A stretch of DNA of 36,502 nucleotides from Lachnospiraceae bacterium (GTDB lineage Bacteria > Bacillota > Clostridia > Lachnospirales > Lachnospiraceae), in assembly GCA_024403485.1 (NCBI GenBank), contig JAKSRT010000015.1:1-36502 (forward strand). The letters are read 5' to 3'. The position numbers and the translations under genes are program-made. Below, piece by piece: positions 26,244-35,225 of the stretch. The notes under the pieces are model-generated. The model saw only the letters and a list, made by a program, of their open reading frames with translations. It did no database searches and was not told the origin of the DNA. Position 1 is the stretch's first letter; each line of letters opens with the position of its first letter.

Positions 26244-28022
26244 ATGCGTTACCCTGAGGAGGTTGTGGAGGAAGTTCGACTTCGAAGCGACATTGTGGAT
26301 GTCGTGGGAAGCAGAGTGAAGATTACAAAAAAGGGGTCTTCATATTTCGGACTTTGTCCTTTTCATAGCGAAAAGTCACCTTCTTTTTCCGTATCACCTT
26401 CAAAGCAGATTTTTTACTGTTTTGGATGCGGCGCAGGTGGAAATGTTTTTTCATTTATTCAAAAATATGAAAACTATTCCTATCCGGAGGCAATAAAATA
26501 TCTGGCCGATCAGGCGGGTGTTCAGTTACCGGAGGCGGAGTTCAGCGCCGAGCAAAAAGAAAGAGAAGCCAAAAGAAACAGAATACTGGAAGCAAATCTG
26601 GAAGCAGCAAAGTATTTTTACTATCAGCTTCGGGGACAGAACGGAACTGTCGGTATGGAATACTTTAAGGAACGAAAACTTACGGACGAAACTATGAACA
26701 AGTTTGGTTTGGGCTTTTCGTTGATGACTTCCAATGATTTGTATTTATATTTGAAAAAGAAGGGTTTTTCAGATGAGATACTGACCGAGGCAGGTCTGGT
26801 GAAATTTGATGAAAAATGGGGAACCAGAGATACCTTCTGGAACAGAGTAATGTTCCCTATTCAGGATATAAATCATCGTGTTATCGGCTTTGGCGGCCGC
26901 GTAATGAGTGATATTAAGCCTAAATATGTAAATACCAACGAAACCATGGTATTTGATAAGAGCCGTAATTTGTACGGGCTGAATTTTGCAAGAACATCAC
27001 GCAAGGATCATTTTATTCTTTGCGAAGGCTATATGGATGTTATTGCTATGCATCAGGCGGGCTTTACCGAAGCGGTGGCATCTCTTGGAACCGCTTTTAC
27101 GACGGGGCAGGCCCAGGTATTAAAGCGATATGCCGATAAAGCTTATCTTGCTTACGATTCGGACGGCGCGGGTACAACCGCAGCCCTCAGAGCCATCGGA
27201 ATACTCAGAGATGCGGGAATGACAGGTAAAGTAATAAACCTGCAGCCTTATAAAGATCCTGACGAATTCATTAAAAATCTGGGTACGGAGGAGTTTCAAA
27301 AGCGAATCGATACCGCAGAAAACAGTTTCTTTTTCGAAGTACGTATGATAGAGCGCAACTATGATATAAAAGATCCCGACGGACGAACAAAGTTTTTGAG
27401 GGAAGTTGCCATTAAACTTGTGGGCTTTGAAGATGAAATTGAGCGCGAAAGTTATATAAGGGCTGTTGCGGACAAATATGATCTTACATATGATGCCATG
27501 AAAAAACAGGTAGTGTCTCAGGCTGCAAGAAACGGTGGAGAATATAAACCGATAGAAAGACCCAAATCAGGTATTAACTCAAAGCCAGAGCCGGGGGATG
27601 CGGCACTTACAAGTCAGCGTATTCTTTTGACCTGGATATGTGAAGAACCCGGGATTTATGATGTGGTTAAACCGTATATTTCAGTGGCTGATTTTACCAA
27701 TGAGGTGTATAAAGCGGTTGCAGGATGGTTGTTTTCGGACCTTTTGACCGGCAATGTTAATCCCGGAGCGTATGTAAGTCGTTTTGAGGAAGAAAGCGAC
27801 CAGGCGGTTTGTGCGGCAATCTTTAACACAAAGCTTGATGAAATATCCGGAAAGGAAGCGAGAGAACACGCCCTTCATGATATTGTTTACAAAATAAAAA
27901 AGAACAGCTGTGATGCGCTTGCTGCCAAGCCTGACCAGAATATGGAAGAAATAATGAAGCTTTTGGCAGATAAAAAAGCTTTGCAGGAATTACAAAAAAT
28001 GACATTTTCACTTCCGGAGTAA
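26244..28022 (+). CDS. dnaG: DNA primase DnaG
   Basis: A 592-residue primase that makes RNA primers at the replication fork. The CHC2 zinc finger is intact: C38, H41, C59, C62 (LCPFHSEKSPSF and YCFGCGAGG). The TOPRIM domain carries E261 (CEGYMDV) and the metal-binding D305 and D307 (YDSDGAG). The C-terminal ~160 residues form the helicase-binding region and are the least conserved part. Length is normal for Firmicutes. An AAAGG site lies before ATG 26244. rpoD begins 51 bases after the stop, the classic macromolecular-synthesis order. Confidence 0.97.
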   Translation: MRYPEEVVEEVRLRSDIVDVVGSRVKITKKGSSYFGLCPFHSEKSPSFSVSPSKQIFYCFGCGAGGNVFSFIQKYENYSYPEAIKYLADQAGVQLPEAEFSAEQKEREAKRNRILEANLEAAKYFYYQLRGQNGTVGMEYFKERKLTDETMNKFGLGFSLMTSNDLYLYLKKKGFSDEILTEAGLVKFDEKWGTRDTFWNRVMFPIQDINHRVIGFGGRVMSDIKPKYVNTNETMVFDKSRNLYGLNFARTSRKDHFILCEGYMDVIAMHQAGFTEAVASLGTAFTTGQAQVLKRYADKAYLAYDSDGAGTTAALRAIGILRDAGMTGKVINLQPYKDPDEFIKNLGTEEFQKRIDTAENSFFFEVRMIERNYDIKDPDGRTKFLREVAIKLVGFEDEIERESYIRAVADKYDLTYDAMKKQVVSQAARNGGEYKPIERPKSGINSKPEPGDAALTSQRILLTWICEEPGIYDVVKPYISVADFTNEVYKAVAGWLFSDLLTGNVNPGAYVSRFEEESDQAVCAAIFNTKLDEISGKEAREHALHDIVYKIKKNSCDALAAKPDQNMEEIMKLLADKKALQELQKMTFSLPE

Positions 28023-28073
28023 GTGATAATGATATATGAATTTTGAATTACTTTACAGAATGTGAGGATAAAC

Positions 28074-29186
28074 ATGGACGAGAACATGCAGGCAAAATTT
28101 GAGGAGAAAATGAAAGATTTTCTTGCTCTTGCCAAAAAGAAAAAGAATGCAGTGGAATACACTGAGATTATGGATTTCTTTGCCGAACTCAATCTTGATG
28201 ACGAAGCTATGGATAAACTTATGGAGTTCCTTGAGAATAACAACATCGACATCATCAGAATTCAGGAAGAAGAAATTGAAATCGACGATGATATCATCCT
28301 TGACGAAGAGGAAGAAGTCGATATGGAGAATATCGACCTTTCGGTTCCGGAAGGAATTTCCATTGAAGATCCTGTAAGAATGTACTTAAAGGAAATCGGT
28401 AAGGTTCCTCTTTTAAGTGCCGACGAAGAAGTTGAACTTGCGAAGAAGATGGCTGAGGGCGACGAGGAAGCAAAGAAGAAGCTTGCTGAAGCAAACCTTC
28501 GCTTGGTTGTTAGTATTGCAAAGAGATATGTAGGACGAGGAATGCTTTTCCTTGATCTTATTCAAGAAGGAAATTTAGGACTTATTAAGGCTGTTGAAAA
28601 GTTTGATTATACAAAGGGCTATAAGTTCTCAACATATGCAACATGGTGGATCAGACAGGCTATTACCAGAGCTATAGCAGATCAGGCTCGTACCATTCGT
28701 ATCCCTGTTCATATGGTTGAAACAATTAACAAACTTATCAGAGTTTCAAGGCAGTTACTTCAGGAATTAGGTCGTGAACCTACCCCTGAAGAAATTGCAG
28801 AGCAGATGCAAATGCCTGTTGAGCGTGTTCGCGAAATATTAAAGATATCTCAGGAGCCCGTATCTTTGGAAACACCCATCGGTGAAGAAGAAGACAGTCA
28901 TCTTGGAGACTTCATTCAGGATGACAACGTTCCCGTACCTGCTGATGCAGCTGTATTTACTCTTTTTAAGGAGCAGCTCAACGAGGTTCTTGAAACGCTT
29001 ACAGAACGTGAGCAGAAGGTATTAAGACTTCGTTTCGGTCTTGATGACGGACGTGCCCGCACTCTTGAGGAGGTAGGCAAGGAATTTAATGTTACCCGTG
29101 AACGTATTCGTCAGATTGAAGCTAAGGCATTAAGAAAACTTCGTCACCCTTCTCGTTCAAGAAAACTTAAAGATTATCTTGATTAA
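28074..29186 (+). CDS. rpoD: Primary sigma factor RpoD (SigA)
   Basis: A 370-residue group 1 sigma-70. It contains a short, acidic N-terminal region 1.1, region 1.2 ([17 protein letters not shown]), region 2 with [10 protein letters not shown] and [19 protein letters not shown] for -10 recognition and melting, region 3, and region 4.2 ([21 protein letters not shown]) for -35 recognition. The frame extends to GTG 28062, but AGGA at 28065-28068 serves the ATG at 28074. It is the probable partner for the TTGACA/TACAAT promoter at the tRNA in this window. Short Firmicutes form, like Bacillus SigA. Confidence 0.97.
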   Translation: MDENMQAKFEEKMKDFLALAKKKKNAVEYTEIMDFFAELNLDDEAMDKLMEFLENNNIDIIRIQEEEIEIDDDIILDEEEEVDMENIDLSVPEGISIEDPVRMYLKEIGKVPLLSADEEVELAKKMAEGDEEAKKKLAEANLRLVVSIAKRYVGRGMLFLDLIQEGNLGLIKAVEKFDYTKGYKFSTYATWWIRQAITRAIADQARTIRIPVHMVETINKLIRVSRQLLQELGREPTPEEIAEQMQMPVERVREILKISQEPVSLETPIGEEEDSHLGDFIQDDNVPVPADAAVFTLFKEQLNEVLETLTEREQKVLRLRFGLDDGRARTLEEVGKEFNVTRERIRQIEAKALRKLRHPSRSRKLKDYLD

Positions 29187-29231
29187 AAATATTGGCTTTA
29201 GGCAACACGTTGATTGAATATGTGAATAAAA

Positions 29232-29960
29232 ATGGAAGAAAAAGTATTTGCGGATTTTTCAAAAGCACATTTGTATAATCTTTCAGAGCGATTGAGGGAA
29301 GTATCAAAAACCGTCATTTCGTGCAATAAGGTGGCTGATATCGGCTGTGATCACGGATATGTAGCAATTTCTTTGATAGAAAGCGGGAAAATTAATTCCG
29401 CTTTGTGCATGGATATTAACGAAGGCCCATTGGAAGCGGCCAAGGAACATATCAGGACTGCCGGTTATGAAAATGTGATTGAAACGAGATTGTCAAATGG
29501 TTTACATAACGCAACGGCGGGAGACGAAATAGAATCAATCATCGTTGCCGGAATGGGTGGAAATCTTGTATCTACGATTATCGATGAAGGCAGTGACATA
29601 GTGAAAGGCTTAAAACAAATGGTTTTACAGCCGCAGTCGGAATTGTTTCTTGTCAGAAAGAAAATCAGAGAACTCGGTTTTTACATTGATTCCGAAAAGT
29701 TTTTGATAGATATGGGTAAGTATTACTGGATAATGGATGCAAGACCGGGAAAACAGGAATGCATGGAACCGAATATGCAGGAACTTTATGACAATTATTC
29801 AGAATTCCTAATTAAGAGTAAAGATTCTTTATACAAAGAATATATTGAAAACAGCATTAGAATAAATGAGGGTTATTTAAAGGGTATAAGCGACGGTAAC
29901 AGTGCTTCGCTTAACCAAAAAATAAATGATTTAAAACAGGTATTAAATCTTATGAGCTAA
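29232..29960 (+). CDS. trmK: tRNA (adenine22-N1)-methyltransferase TrmK
   Basis: A 242-residue class I SAM methyltransferase that methylates N1 of adenine 22 in tRNAs. The SAM-binding motif is VADIGCDHGYVAISL, followed by the acidic CMDINEGPL strand and the family-typical VAGMGG and LQPQSE segments. A helical C-terminal part completes the fold. Location right after rpoD is the same as for Bacillus yqfN. No strong ribosome binding site is visible before ATG 29232, which lies 45 bases after rpoD. The usual next gene in Bacillus, a Nif3-like protein, is replaced here by a nucleoside kinase. Confidence 0.94.
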   Translation: MEEKVFADFSKAHLYNLSERLREVSKTVISCNKVADIGCDHGYVAISLIESGKINSALCMDINEGPLEAAKEHIRTAGYENVIETRLSNGLHNATAGDEIESIIVAGMGGNLVSTIIDEGSDIVKGLKQMVLQPQSELFLVRKKIRELGFYIDSEKFLIDMGKYYWIMDARPGKQECMEPNMQELYDNYSEFLIKSKDSLYKEYIENSIRINEGYLKGISDGNSASLNQKINDLKQVLNLMS

Positions 29961-30009
29961 TTTTCGCAAGTATCGGGGGCGATATAATTTGCGAAAAATA
30001 AGGAGGAGT

Positions 30010-31665
30010 ATGGCTACAGTAAAATTTCTAAAAGAATCCAGAGAATATCCGACGGGAACAACCTATGAAACAATCGTAAACGAGTTTCAGAAGGACTATG
30101 ATGACACCATCGGTTTGGTTGTGGTTAACGGAAAAATCAGAGAGTTATTTAAGCAGATAAGCGGTGACTGCGAAATAAAACCCGTCACATTTTCCGATTC
30201 AATCGGACATAAAACATATTGCAGAAGTGCAATTATGATTATGCTTAAAGCTTTCGAAGATGTTCTTGGAAGAGAAAATGTTGAAAAAATTAAGGTTGAA
30301 TTTGTTATTGCCAATGCATATTATTGCACATTTAAAGGAAACTCTGAGATCTCAGAGGAACTGATTGGCAAGGTTAAGACCAGAATGCAGGAAATCGTCG
30401 CTGAGAATATGCCTTTTATCAAAGAAAGCATTTCTACAGATGCCGCAATAAAATTATTTGAAGAAAGAGGCTTTTTCGATAAGGTAAGTCTTTTCAAATA
30501 TCGCCGTTCTTCAAGCGTAAATGTATATAAGCTTGGCGATTATGTAGATTATTATTACGGCTATATGCTTCCTACCACGGGATATGTAAAATGGTTTGAT
30601 ATCATGCCTTACGACGATGGATTTATGCTTATTCTCCCCAAGAAAGACAGTCCCAAGGAAGTGGTTCCTTTTGATGAAAGAAGAACCTTGTTTGAAACCC
30701 TTAAGGCTTCAACAATCCTTGGTGAAAAACTTAAGGTCAGCACTGTAGGAGAACTTAACGATGCAATTTCCGAAGGTAAGATAAACGATCTTATTCTTGT
30801 TCAGGAAGCACTTCAGGAGCGTCGTATCAGTGAAATAGCGAGAGATATCGTATCCCGTGGAACTGTAAAATTCATTTTGATTGCAGGACCGTCATCTTCG
30901 GGTAAAACTTCTTTCTCACATAGATTATCAATTCAGCTTAGGACTTACGGCCTGAATCCTCATCCTATCGCTTGTGATGATTATTATGTAAACCGTGTTG
31001 ATACCCCTAAGGACAAAGACGGAAATTATGACTTTGAATGTCTTGAGGCTATAGACGTTCCTAAGTTCAACCAGGATATGAATGATTTGTTAAACGGTGA
31101 GCTCGTTGAACTTCCTCATTTTAATTTCAAAACAGGTGTCAGAGAGTACAACGGAAACTATCTTCAAATGGAAGAAGGAGATATTCTTGTTATAGAAGGT
31201 ATTCATGGTCTTAATGATAAGCTGACCGAGATGCTGCCTTCGGAAAGTAAGTACAAGGTTTACATAAGTGCATTAACAAGCATTAACGTTGATGAACATA
31301 ACCGTATTCCTACCACAGACGGTAGACTTTTCAGAAGAATGGTAAGAGATGCACGTACCCGTGGAACCAGTGCGCAGAATACCATCAAGATGTGGCCCAG
31401 CGTACGCCGCGGCGAAGAAGAAAACATTTTACCCTTCCAGGAAAATGCAGATGCGATGTTTAATTCAATTTTGCTCTATGAATTGGCAGCATTTAAAACA
31501 TATGCAGAACCACTTCATTTCCAGATACCTAAGGAAGCTCCTGAATATTTTGAGGCAAGAAGACTGCTTAAATTCTTAGAGTACTTTGTGGCTTTGGATC
31601 CGAAGGTTGTTCCAAGTAACTCCCTTTGTCGCGAATTTATAGGCGGATCTTTCTTCCCGGTATAG
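30010..31665 (+). CDS. Nucleoside kinase with N-terminal TGS domain
   Basis: A 551-residue fusion. The N-terminal part is like threonyl-tRNA synthetase accessory domains: a TGS domain (about residues 1-60; YPTGTTYETIV) and a second-additional-domain-like region. The C-terminal half is a uridine kinase/phosphoribulokinase-type P-loop kinase with Walker A GPSSSGKT at 293-300, an ACDDYYVNR segment and VIEGIHGLN. It likely phosphorylates uridine or a related nucleoside, but the substrate is not certain, and the TGS part may bind a nucleotide or RNA. A TTG at 29989 opens the frame; AGGAGG at 30001-30006 and the family start favour ATG 30010, although spacing is short (3-4 bases). Confidence 0.88.
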   Translation: MATVKFLKESREYPTGTTYETIVNEFQKDYDDTIGLVVVNGKIRELFKQISGDCEIKPVTFSDSIGHKTYCRSAIMIMLKAFEDVLGRENVEKIKVEFVIANAYYCTFKGNSEISEELIGKVKTRMQEIVAENMPFIKESISTDAAIKLFEERGFFDKVSLFKYRRSSSVNVYKLGDYVDYYYGYMLPTTGYVKWFDIMPYDDGFMLILPKKDSPKEVVPFDERRTLFETLKASTILGEKLKVSTVGELNDAISEGKINDLILVQEALQERRISEIARDIVSRGTVKFILIAGPSSSGKTSFSHRLSIQLRTYGLNPHPIACDDYYVNRVDTPKDKDGNYDFECLEAIDVPKFNQDMNDLLNGELVELPHFNFKTGVREYNGNYLQMEEGDILVIEGIHGLNDKLTEMLPSESKYKVYISALTSINVDEHNRIPTTDGRLFRRMVRDARTRGTSAQNTIKMWPSVRRGEEENILPFQENADAMFNSILLYELAAFKTYAEPLHFQIPKEAPEYFEARRLLKFLEYFVALDPKVVPSNSLCREFIGGSFFPV

Positions 31666-31739
31666 TATCGGTGGAGTATTCCTTTGACATCGTATGAAAT
31701 ATATGACCCGCATGAAAACGGGTAAAACAAGTAAATATA

Positions 31740-32087
31740 TCAGTCGGACAGATGATCGCGGCTGCATTTATGCAGGTGAGGAAAGTCCGGGCTTCGTAGG
31801 GCAGGATGCCGGATAACGTCCGGTGGAGGTGACTCCCAGGCCAGTGCAACAGAAATAAACCGCCTATGGCAACATAGGTAAGGGTGGAAAGGCAGTGTAA
31901 GAGACTACCGTCGCCATGGTAACATGACGAGCCATGTAAACCCCATCCGAAGCAAGACCAAACTCCGAAAGGTGGACAGCTATAAACTTGCCCGGTTTGC
32001 TGTCAGGTAGGTCGCTTGAAGTTAATGGTAACATTAACTCTAGATAGATGATCATCAAATACATAACCCGGCTTATAGTTCGGCTGA
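31740..32087 (+). ncRNA. rnpB: RNase P RNA, bacterial type A
   Basis: The catalytic RNA of RNase P, which trims the 5' leader of tRNA precursors. The universal P4 5' strand GAGGAAAGTCCGGGC is at 31778-31792 and the matching ACAGAAA at 31849-31855. The ends pair as P1 (TCAGTCGGA at 31740-31748 with TTCGGCTGA at 32079-32087, with G-U pairs). The AGAGACTACCG core and type A features are present. A T-run at 32091-32096 follows directly and may end transcription. Length is about 348 nt. No clean promoter was found; the ends are set by P1 pairing. Confidence 0.96.
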
Positions 32088-32105
32088 TTCTTTTTTATAT
32101 ATGTC

Positions 32106-32870
32106 ATGAACAAGAGATTATTGTTATTCACTGTTTTTTCTTTATTTTTTATAGTTTTTTTATCAGTGGTTCTTATAAAAAGTGGTATCTTTATGAAAGA
32201 TGGTACAAATCCGAAAGGAGATGTGTCTTTTAATAATGCATTGACGGATTCTGAAGCATCAGGAAAAACACTTTCAGAAGAGGAATTGTTTGATAAAATC
32301 AGAAATTCTGTTGTAATGGTTACTGCAGGTGAAAAGCATGCCAGTGGGATAATAGTTGACATAACTAATGAGAAAGTTGTTATGTTAACCGCAGGGCATC
32401 TTATGACGGGCTTTGATCAGGGGATTATTACTTTTGCTACCGGTAATGCGGGATTTGGCGATGTGGTTTACATAAGTGAAAATCCGGATTTGTGTATATT
32501 ATCCTTTAAAACAGAGTGTATAGACGAAAGTTTGCTTAAGCAACTTACATACATGAAGGTTGACATAAGTAATTTTGATAACCTTTCTGAAGGCGACGAA
32601 GTATATTTTTTAGGCTCTGCAATCGCAACAGGCAGTAATGCAACAAAAGGTACGGTGGCATCAAAAAACTTTTATATGAGTGATTACGATGCATGGATGT
32701 TATATTTATATGCGGACGTTATGGCAGGAATGAGCGGCTGTGGTGTTTTCGATTCTGACGGAGAATTAGTTGGTATTCTTTGTGCGGGAAACGGATCGGG
32801 AGAAGCAGTGGCAATAAAACTGTCTGATATCATAGATAAATTGGAGGTAGTTTGTTATGACAAAGATTGA
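32106..32870 (+). CDS. Membrane-anchored trypsin-like serine protease
   Basis: A 254-residue protein with an N-terminal signal anchor (about residues 4-25) and a chymotrypsin-fold domain. The triad is complete: H98 (LTAGHLM), D128 (ENPDLCILS) and S210 (GMSGCGVF). No PDZ domain is present. It begins 18 bases after rnpB with no visible ribosome binding site, and its end overlaps the next GTPase gene by 14 bases, which suggests translational coupling and a shared function. It is distinct from the longer protease at 15853 but has the same anchored-protease plan. The signal sequence implies action outside the membrane. Confidence 0.82.
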   Translation: MNKRLLLFTVFSLFFIVFLSVVLIKSGIFMKDGTNPKGDVSFNNALTDSEASGKTLSEEELFDKIRNSVVMVTAGEKHASGIIVDITNEKVVMLTAGHLMTGFDQGIITFATGNAGFGDVVYISENPDLCILSFKTECIDESLLKQLTYMKVDISNFDNLSEGDEVYFLGSAIATGSNATKGTVASKNFYMSDYDAWMLYLYADVMAGMSGCGVFDSDGELVGILCAGNGSGEAVAIKLSDIIDKLEVVCYDKD

Positions 32871-34167
32871 TATTATTTCAGGTTTCCTGGGTGCCGGTAA
32901 AACGACACTTATTAAGAAACTTTTGAGCGAAGCTTTAGCCGGATCAAAGGTAGTATTAATTGAAAATGAATTTGGCGAGATTGGTGTTGATGGCGGATTT
33001 TTAAAGGATGCAGGAATCGAAATTCGCGAAATGAATTCAGGTTGCATTTGCTGCTCGCTTGTAGGTGATTTTACTACTTCACTTGAAGAAGTTATTGAAA
33101 AATATGCTCCCGAAAGAATTCTTATTGAGCCTTCAGGTGTAGGCAAGCTTTCAGACGTTCAAAGAGCTGTTCATGAGGCATCGGAAAAATCAGGTGTTGA
33201 AGCAGGATCTTCAGTAGCTGTAGTAGATGCTATGAAATGCAAGATTTATATGAAGAACTTCGGCGAATTCTTCATTGATCAGATTGAGCATGCGGGAACC
33301 ATAGTTCTTTCAAGAACTCAGGAAATGAGCGAGGAAAAACTTGCTAAGGTTGTAGCTATGATTAGAGAGCACAACGCTGAAGCTAAGATTATTACAACTC
33401 CTTGGGATGATCTTTCCGGTAAATATATTCTTGAAACATTTGAAGCGGTTGTTGGTTTTGAAGATGCACTTCTTGAAGAATTCAAGCATGAACATGAGCA
33501 TCATCACCATCATGACCATGATGAGGATGAACATCACCATGAGCATGATGAGCACTGTACCTGCGGTTGTCATGACCATGATCACGACGAACACGAACAT
33601 CATCACGACCATGACGAACATGAGCATCACCACGACCACGGCGAGCACGAACATCACCACGACCATGATGAACATGAGCATCACCACGACCATGATGAGC
33701 ATGAGCATCACCACGATCATGATGAGCATGAGCATCACCACGACCATGACGAACATGAGCATCACCACGACCATGATGAGCATGAGCATCATCATGATCA
33801 CGACGAGCATGAACATCATCATGATCACGGCGAGGGATGTACCTGCGGATGCCACGATCATCACCATCATCATGCTGATGATGTATTTACAAGCCTTGGA
33901 ATGGAAACAGGTTCAAAATATACAGTTGACCAGGTTAATGCTTTTCTTAATGCACTTGAAAATGAAGCTGAATATGGTCTTGTTCTTCGAGCTAAGGGAA
34001 TGCTTCCTGCAGAAAACGGAACATGGATTTATTTTGACTATGTTCCCGGTGAACTTAATGTCAGAGAAGGAAGTCCTGAATACACCGGTAAGATTTGCGT
34101 AATCGGTGCAGAACTTAAAGAAGAAAATATTAAGACACTTATTCTCGTTAATAAGGGAAATGTTTAA
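32857..34167 (+). CDS. COG0523 (CobW-type) GTPase with huge His-rich insert
   Basis: A 436-residue G3E-family GTPase, a metallochaperone class linked to zinc or cobalt handling. Walker A is GFLGAGKTT (9-17), and the metal-site motif SGCICCS has C63, C65 and C66 of CxCC. The usual guanine motif NKxD reads S-R-T-Q, a change seen in some family branches. Residues 211-339 are a metal-binding insert: 67 of 129 residues are His, with nine HEHHHDH(D/G)E units capped on both sides by CTCGC. The C-terminal CobW_C domain follows (SKYTVDQVNAFL). GGAGG at 32843-32847 precedes the ATG, which lies inside the upstream protease gene. Confidence 0.9.
   Translation: MTKIDIISGFLGAGKTTLIKKLLSEALAGSKVVLIENEFGEIGVDGGFLKDAGIEIREMNSGCICCSLVGDFTTSLEEVIEKYAPERILIEPSGVGKLSDVQRAVHEASEKSGVEAGSSVAVVDAMKCKIYMKNFGEFFIDQIEHAGTIVLSRTQEMSEEKLAKVVAMIREHNAEAKIITTPWDDLSGKYILETFEAVVGFEDALLEEFKHEHEHHHHHDHDEDEHHHEHDEHCTCGCHDHDHDEHEHHHDHDEHEHHHDHGEHEHHHDHDEHEHHHDHDEHEHHHDHDEHEHHHDHDEHEHHHDHDEHEHHHDHDEHEHHHDHGEGCTCGCHDHHHHHADDVFTSLGMETGSKYTVDQVNAFLNALENEAEYGLVLRAKGMLPAENGTWIYFDYVPGELNVREGSPEYTGKICVIGAELKEENIKTLILVNKGNV
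33592..33834 (+). repeat. 27-bp tandem repeat, nine copies, His-rich
   Basis: Nine in-frame 27-bp units encode H-E-H-H-H-D-H-(D/G)-E, with silent changes between units (CAT/CAC, GAC/GAT, GAA/GAG). Copies 2 and 9 carry GGC for Gly. The unit count is likely to vary between strains by slippage or recombination. Confidence 0.92.
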
Positions 34168-34179
34168 TAGAAAGTCAAG

Positions 34180-35148
34180 ATGATTAATTTAGTCAGAAAG
34201 ATATGGGAAAAAGCCAATATGAAATCCGTATTTGTTATTAATGGTTTTTTGGATAGCGGTAAAACACAGTTTATCAGCTATACTTTAGGACAACCTTATT
34301 TTAGATCAAAGGGTACCACGCTTCTTATTGTATGTGAAGAAGGCGACGAAGAGTACGATGAGAGACTTCTTAAGGCTACCAATACAGTGATGGTAACCGT
34401 AGATTCAGAGGCTGATATCGCACCGGATAAGCTCATTGAAATGGATAAAAAATATAAGCCCAGCCGCGTTATTATTGAATATAATGGTATGTGGAATTAT
34501 AAAAATTTCAAACTTCCGATTCTTTGGAAGCTTGAGCAGCAGATTTCTTTGATAGATGCTAAAACCTTTGAACTTTATTATACCAATATGCGTTCTTTGT
34601 TTGCTGAAATGGTAAGGAAGTCAGAACTGATTATTTTTAACCGCTGCGACAAGATGAACGAAAAAATACCTACATATAAAAGAAATGTTAAGGCATTAAA
34701 TCAGGGAGCAGAGATTGTATTTGAGGACAAAGATGGCGAAATCAACGCTACCCTTGAAGAGGAACTTCCTTATGATGTTAATCAAGACAGAATAGATCTT
34801 ACGGATGAAACATATGGAATCTGGTATCTTGATGCACTTGATAATCTTGACAGATACCTTGGCAAAGAGATTTCTTATGTAGCAAGCGCTTTTGTACCGG
34901 GTGGATTTCCTAAGGGTTACTTTGTTCCGGGCCGAGCTATTATGACTTGCTGTGCTGAGGATATACAGTTCTTGGGATTTGCCTGTAAATATGCTGATGC
35001 TGATAAACTGGCAGACCGGGAATGGGTAAAGGTTGTATGCAAGGTCGGAAAGGAATTTTTTGCGGGATATCAGGGTGAAGGACCTATGCTTACCGCAATT
35101 TCTGTTGAGCCTTGTAAAGCACCTAAAGAAGAAGTGTTAACATTTTAA
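34180..35148 (+). CDS. CobW-type GTPase fused to YcgQ-like C-terminal domain
   Basis: A 322-residue protein. The N-terminal half is a G3E GTPase with Walker A GFLDSGKT (22-29) and a guanine motif NRCD, but without the CxCC metal motif of its neighbour and with E-Y-N-G in place of the EPSG motif. The C-terminal ~100 residues contain FVPGRAIMTCCAEDIQFLGF, with the paired cysteines C257-C258. This resembles the YcgQ/TIGR03943 C-terminal domain, usually attached to a membrane partner of a permease (YcgR). The fusion is inferred from motif likeness. ATG 34219 is a possible shorter start. It follows the other GTPase by 12 bases, probably in one operon. Confidence 0.8.
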   Translation: MINLVRKIWEKANMKSVFVINGFLDSGKTQFISYTLGQPYFRSKGTTLLIVCEEGDEEYDERLLKATNTVMVTVDSEADIAPDKLIEMDKKYKPSRVIIEYNGMWNYKNFKLPILWKLEQQISLIDAKTFELYYTNMRSLFAEMVRKSELIIFNRCDKMNEKIPTYKRNVKALNQGAEIVFEDKDGEINATLEEELPYDVNQDRIDLTDETYGIWYLDALDNLDRYLGKEISYVASAFVPGGFPKGYFVPGRAIMTCCAEDIQFLGFACKYADADKLADREWVKVVCKVGKEFFAGYQGEGPMLTAISVEPCKAPKEEVLTF

Positions 35149-35175
35149 ACAGATATAATATAAGATATAAATAAT

Positions 35176-35211
35176 AGGATTACGTCTTACAAATGATGTA
35201 ATCCTTTTGTT
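35176..35211 (+). terminator. Rho-independent terminator after GTPase pair
   Basis: AGGATTACGTC (35176-35186) pairs with 35195-35205 over 11 positions, with one G-U pair and an 8-base loop, followed by TTTGTT. It ends the protease/GTPase operon. Confidence 0.82.
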
Positions 35212-35225
35212 ATGAGGGGATAATA

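Noticed and set aside
31684..31712. TTGACA as a -35 box for rnpB
   Set aside because: No -10 box lies at 16-18 bases, and the distance to the RNA start is too long.
31637..32064. Small - strand frames across rnpB
   Set aside because: The sequence is explained by the conserved RNase P RNA; the frames have no ribosome binding sites.
33310..33873. Long - strand frame opposite the His-rich repeat
   Set aside because: It is a low-complexity Met/Val mirror of the GAT/CAT codons, a shadow of the repeat.
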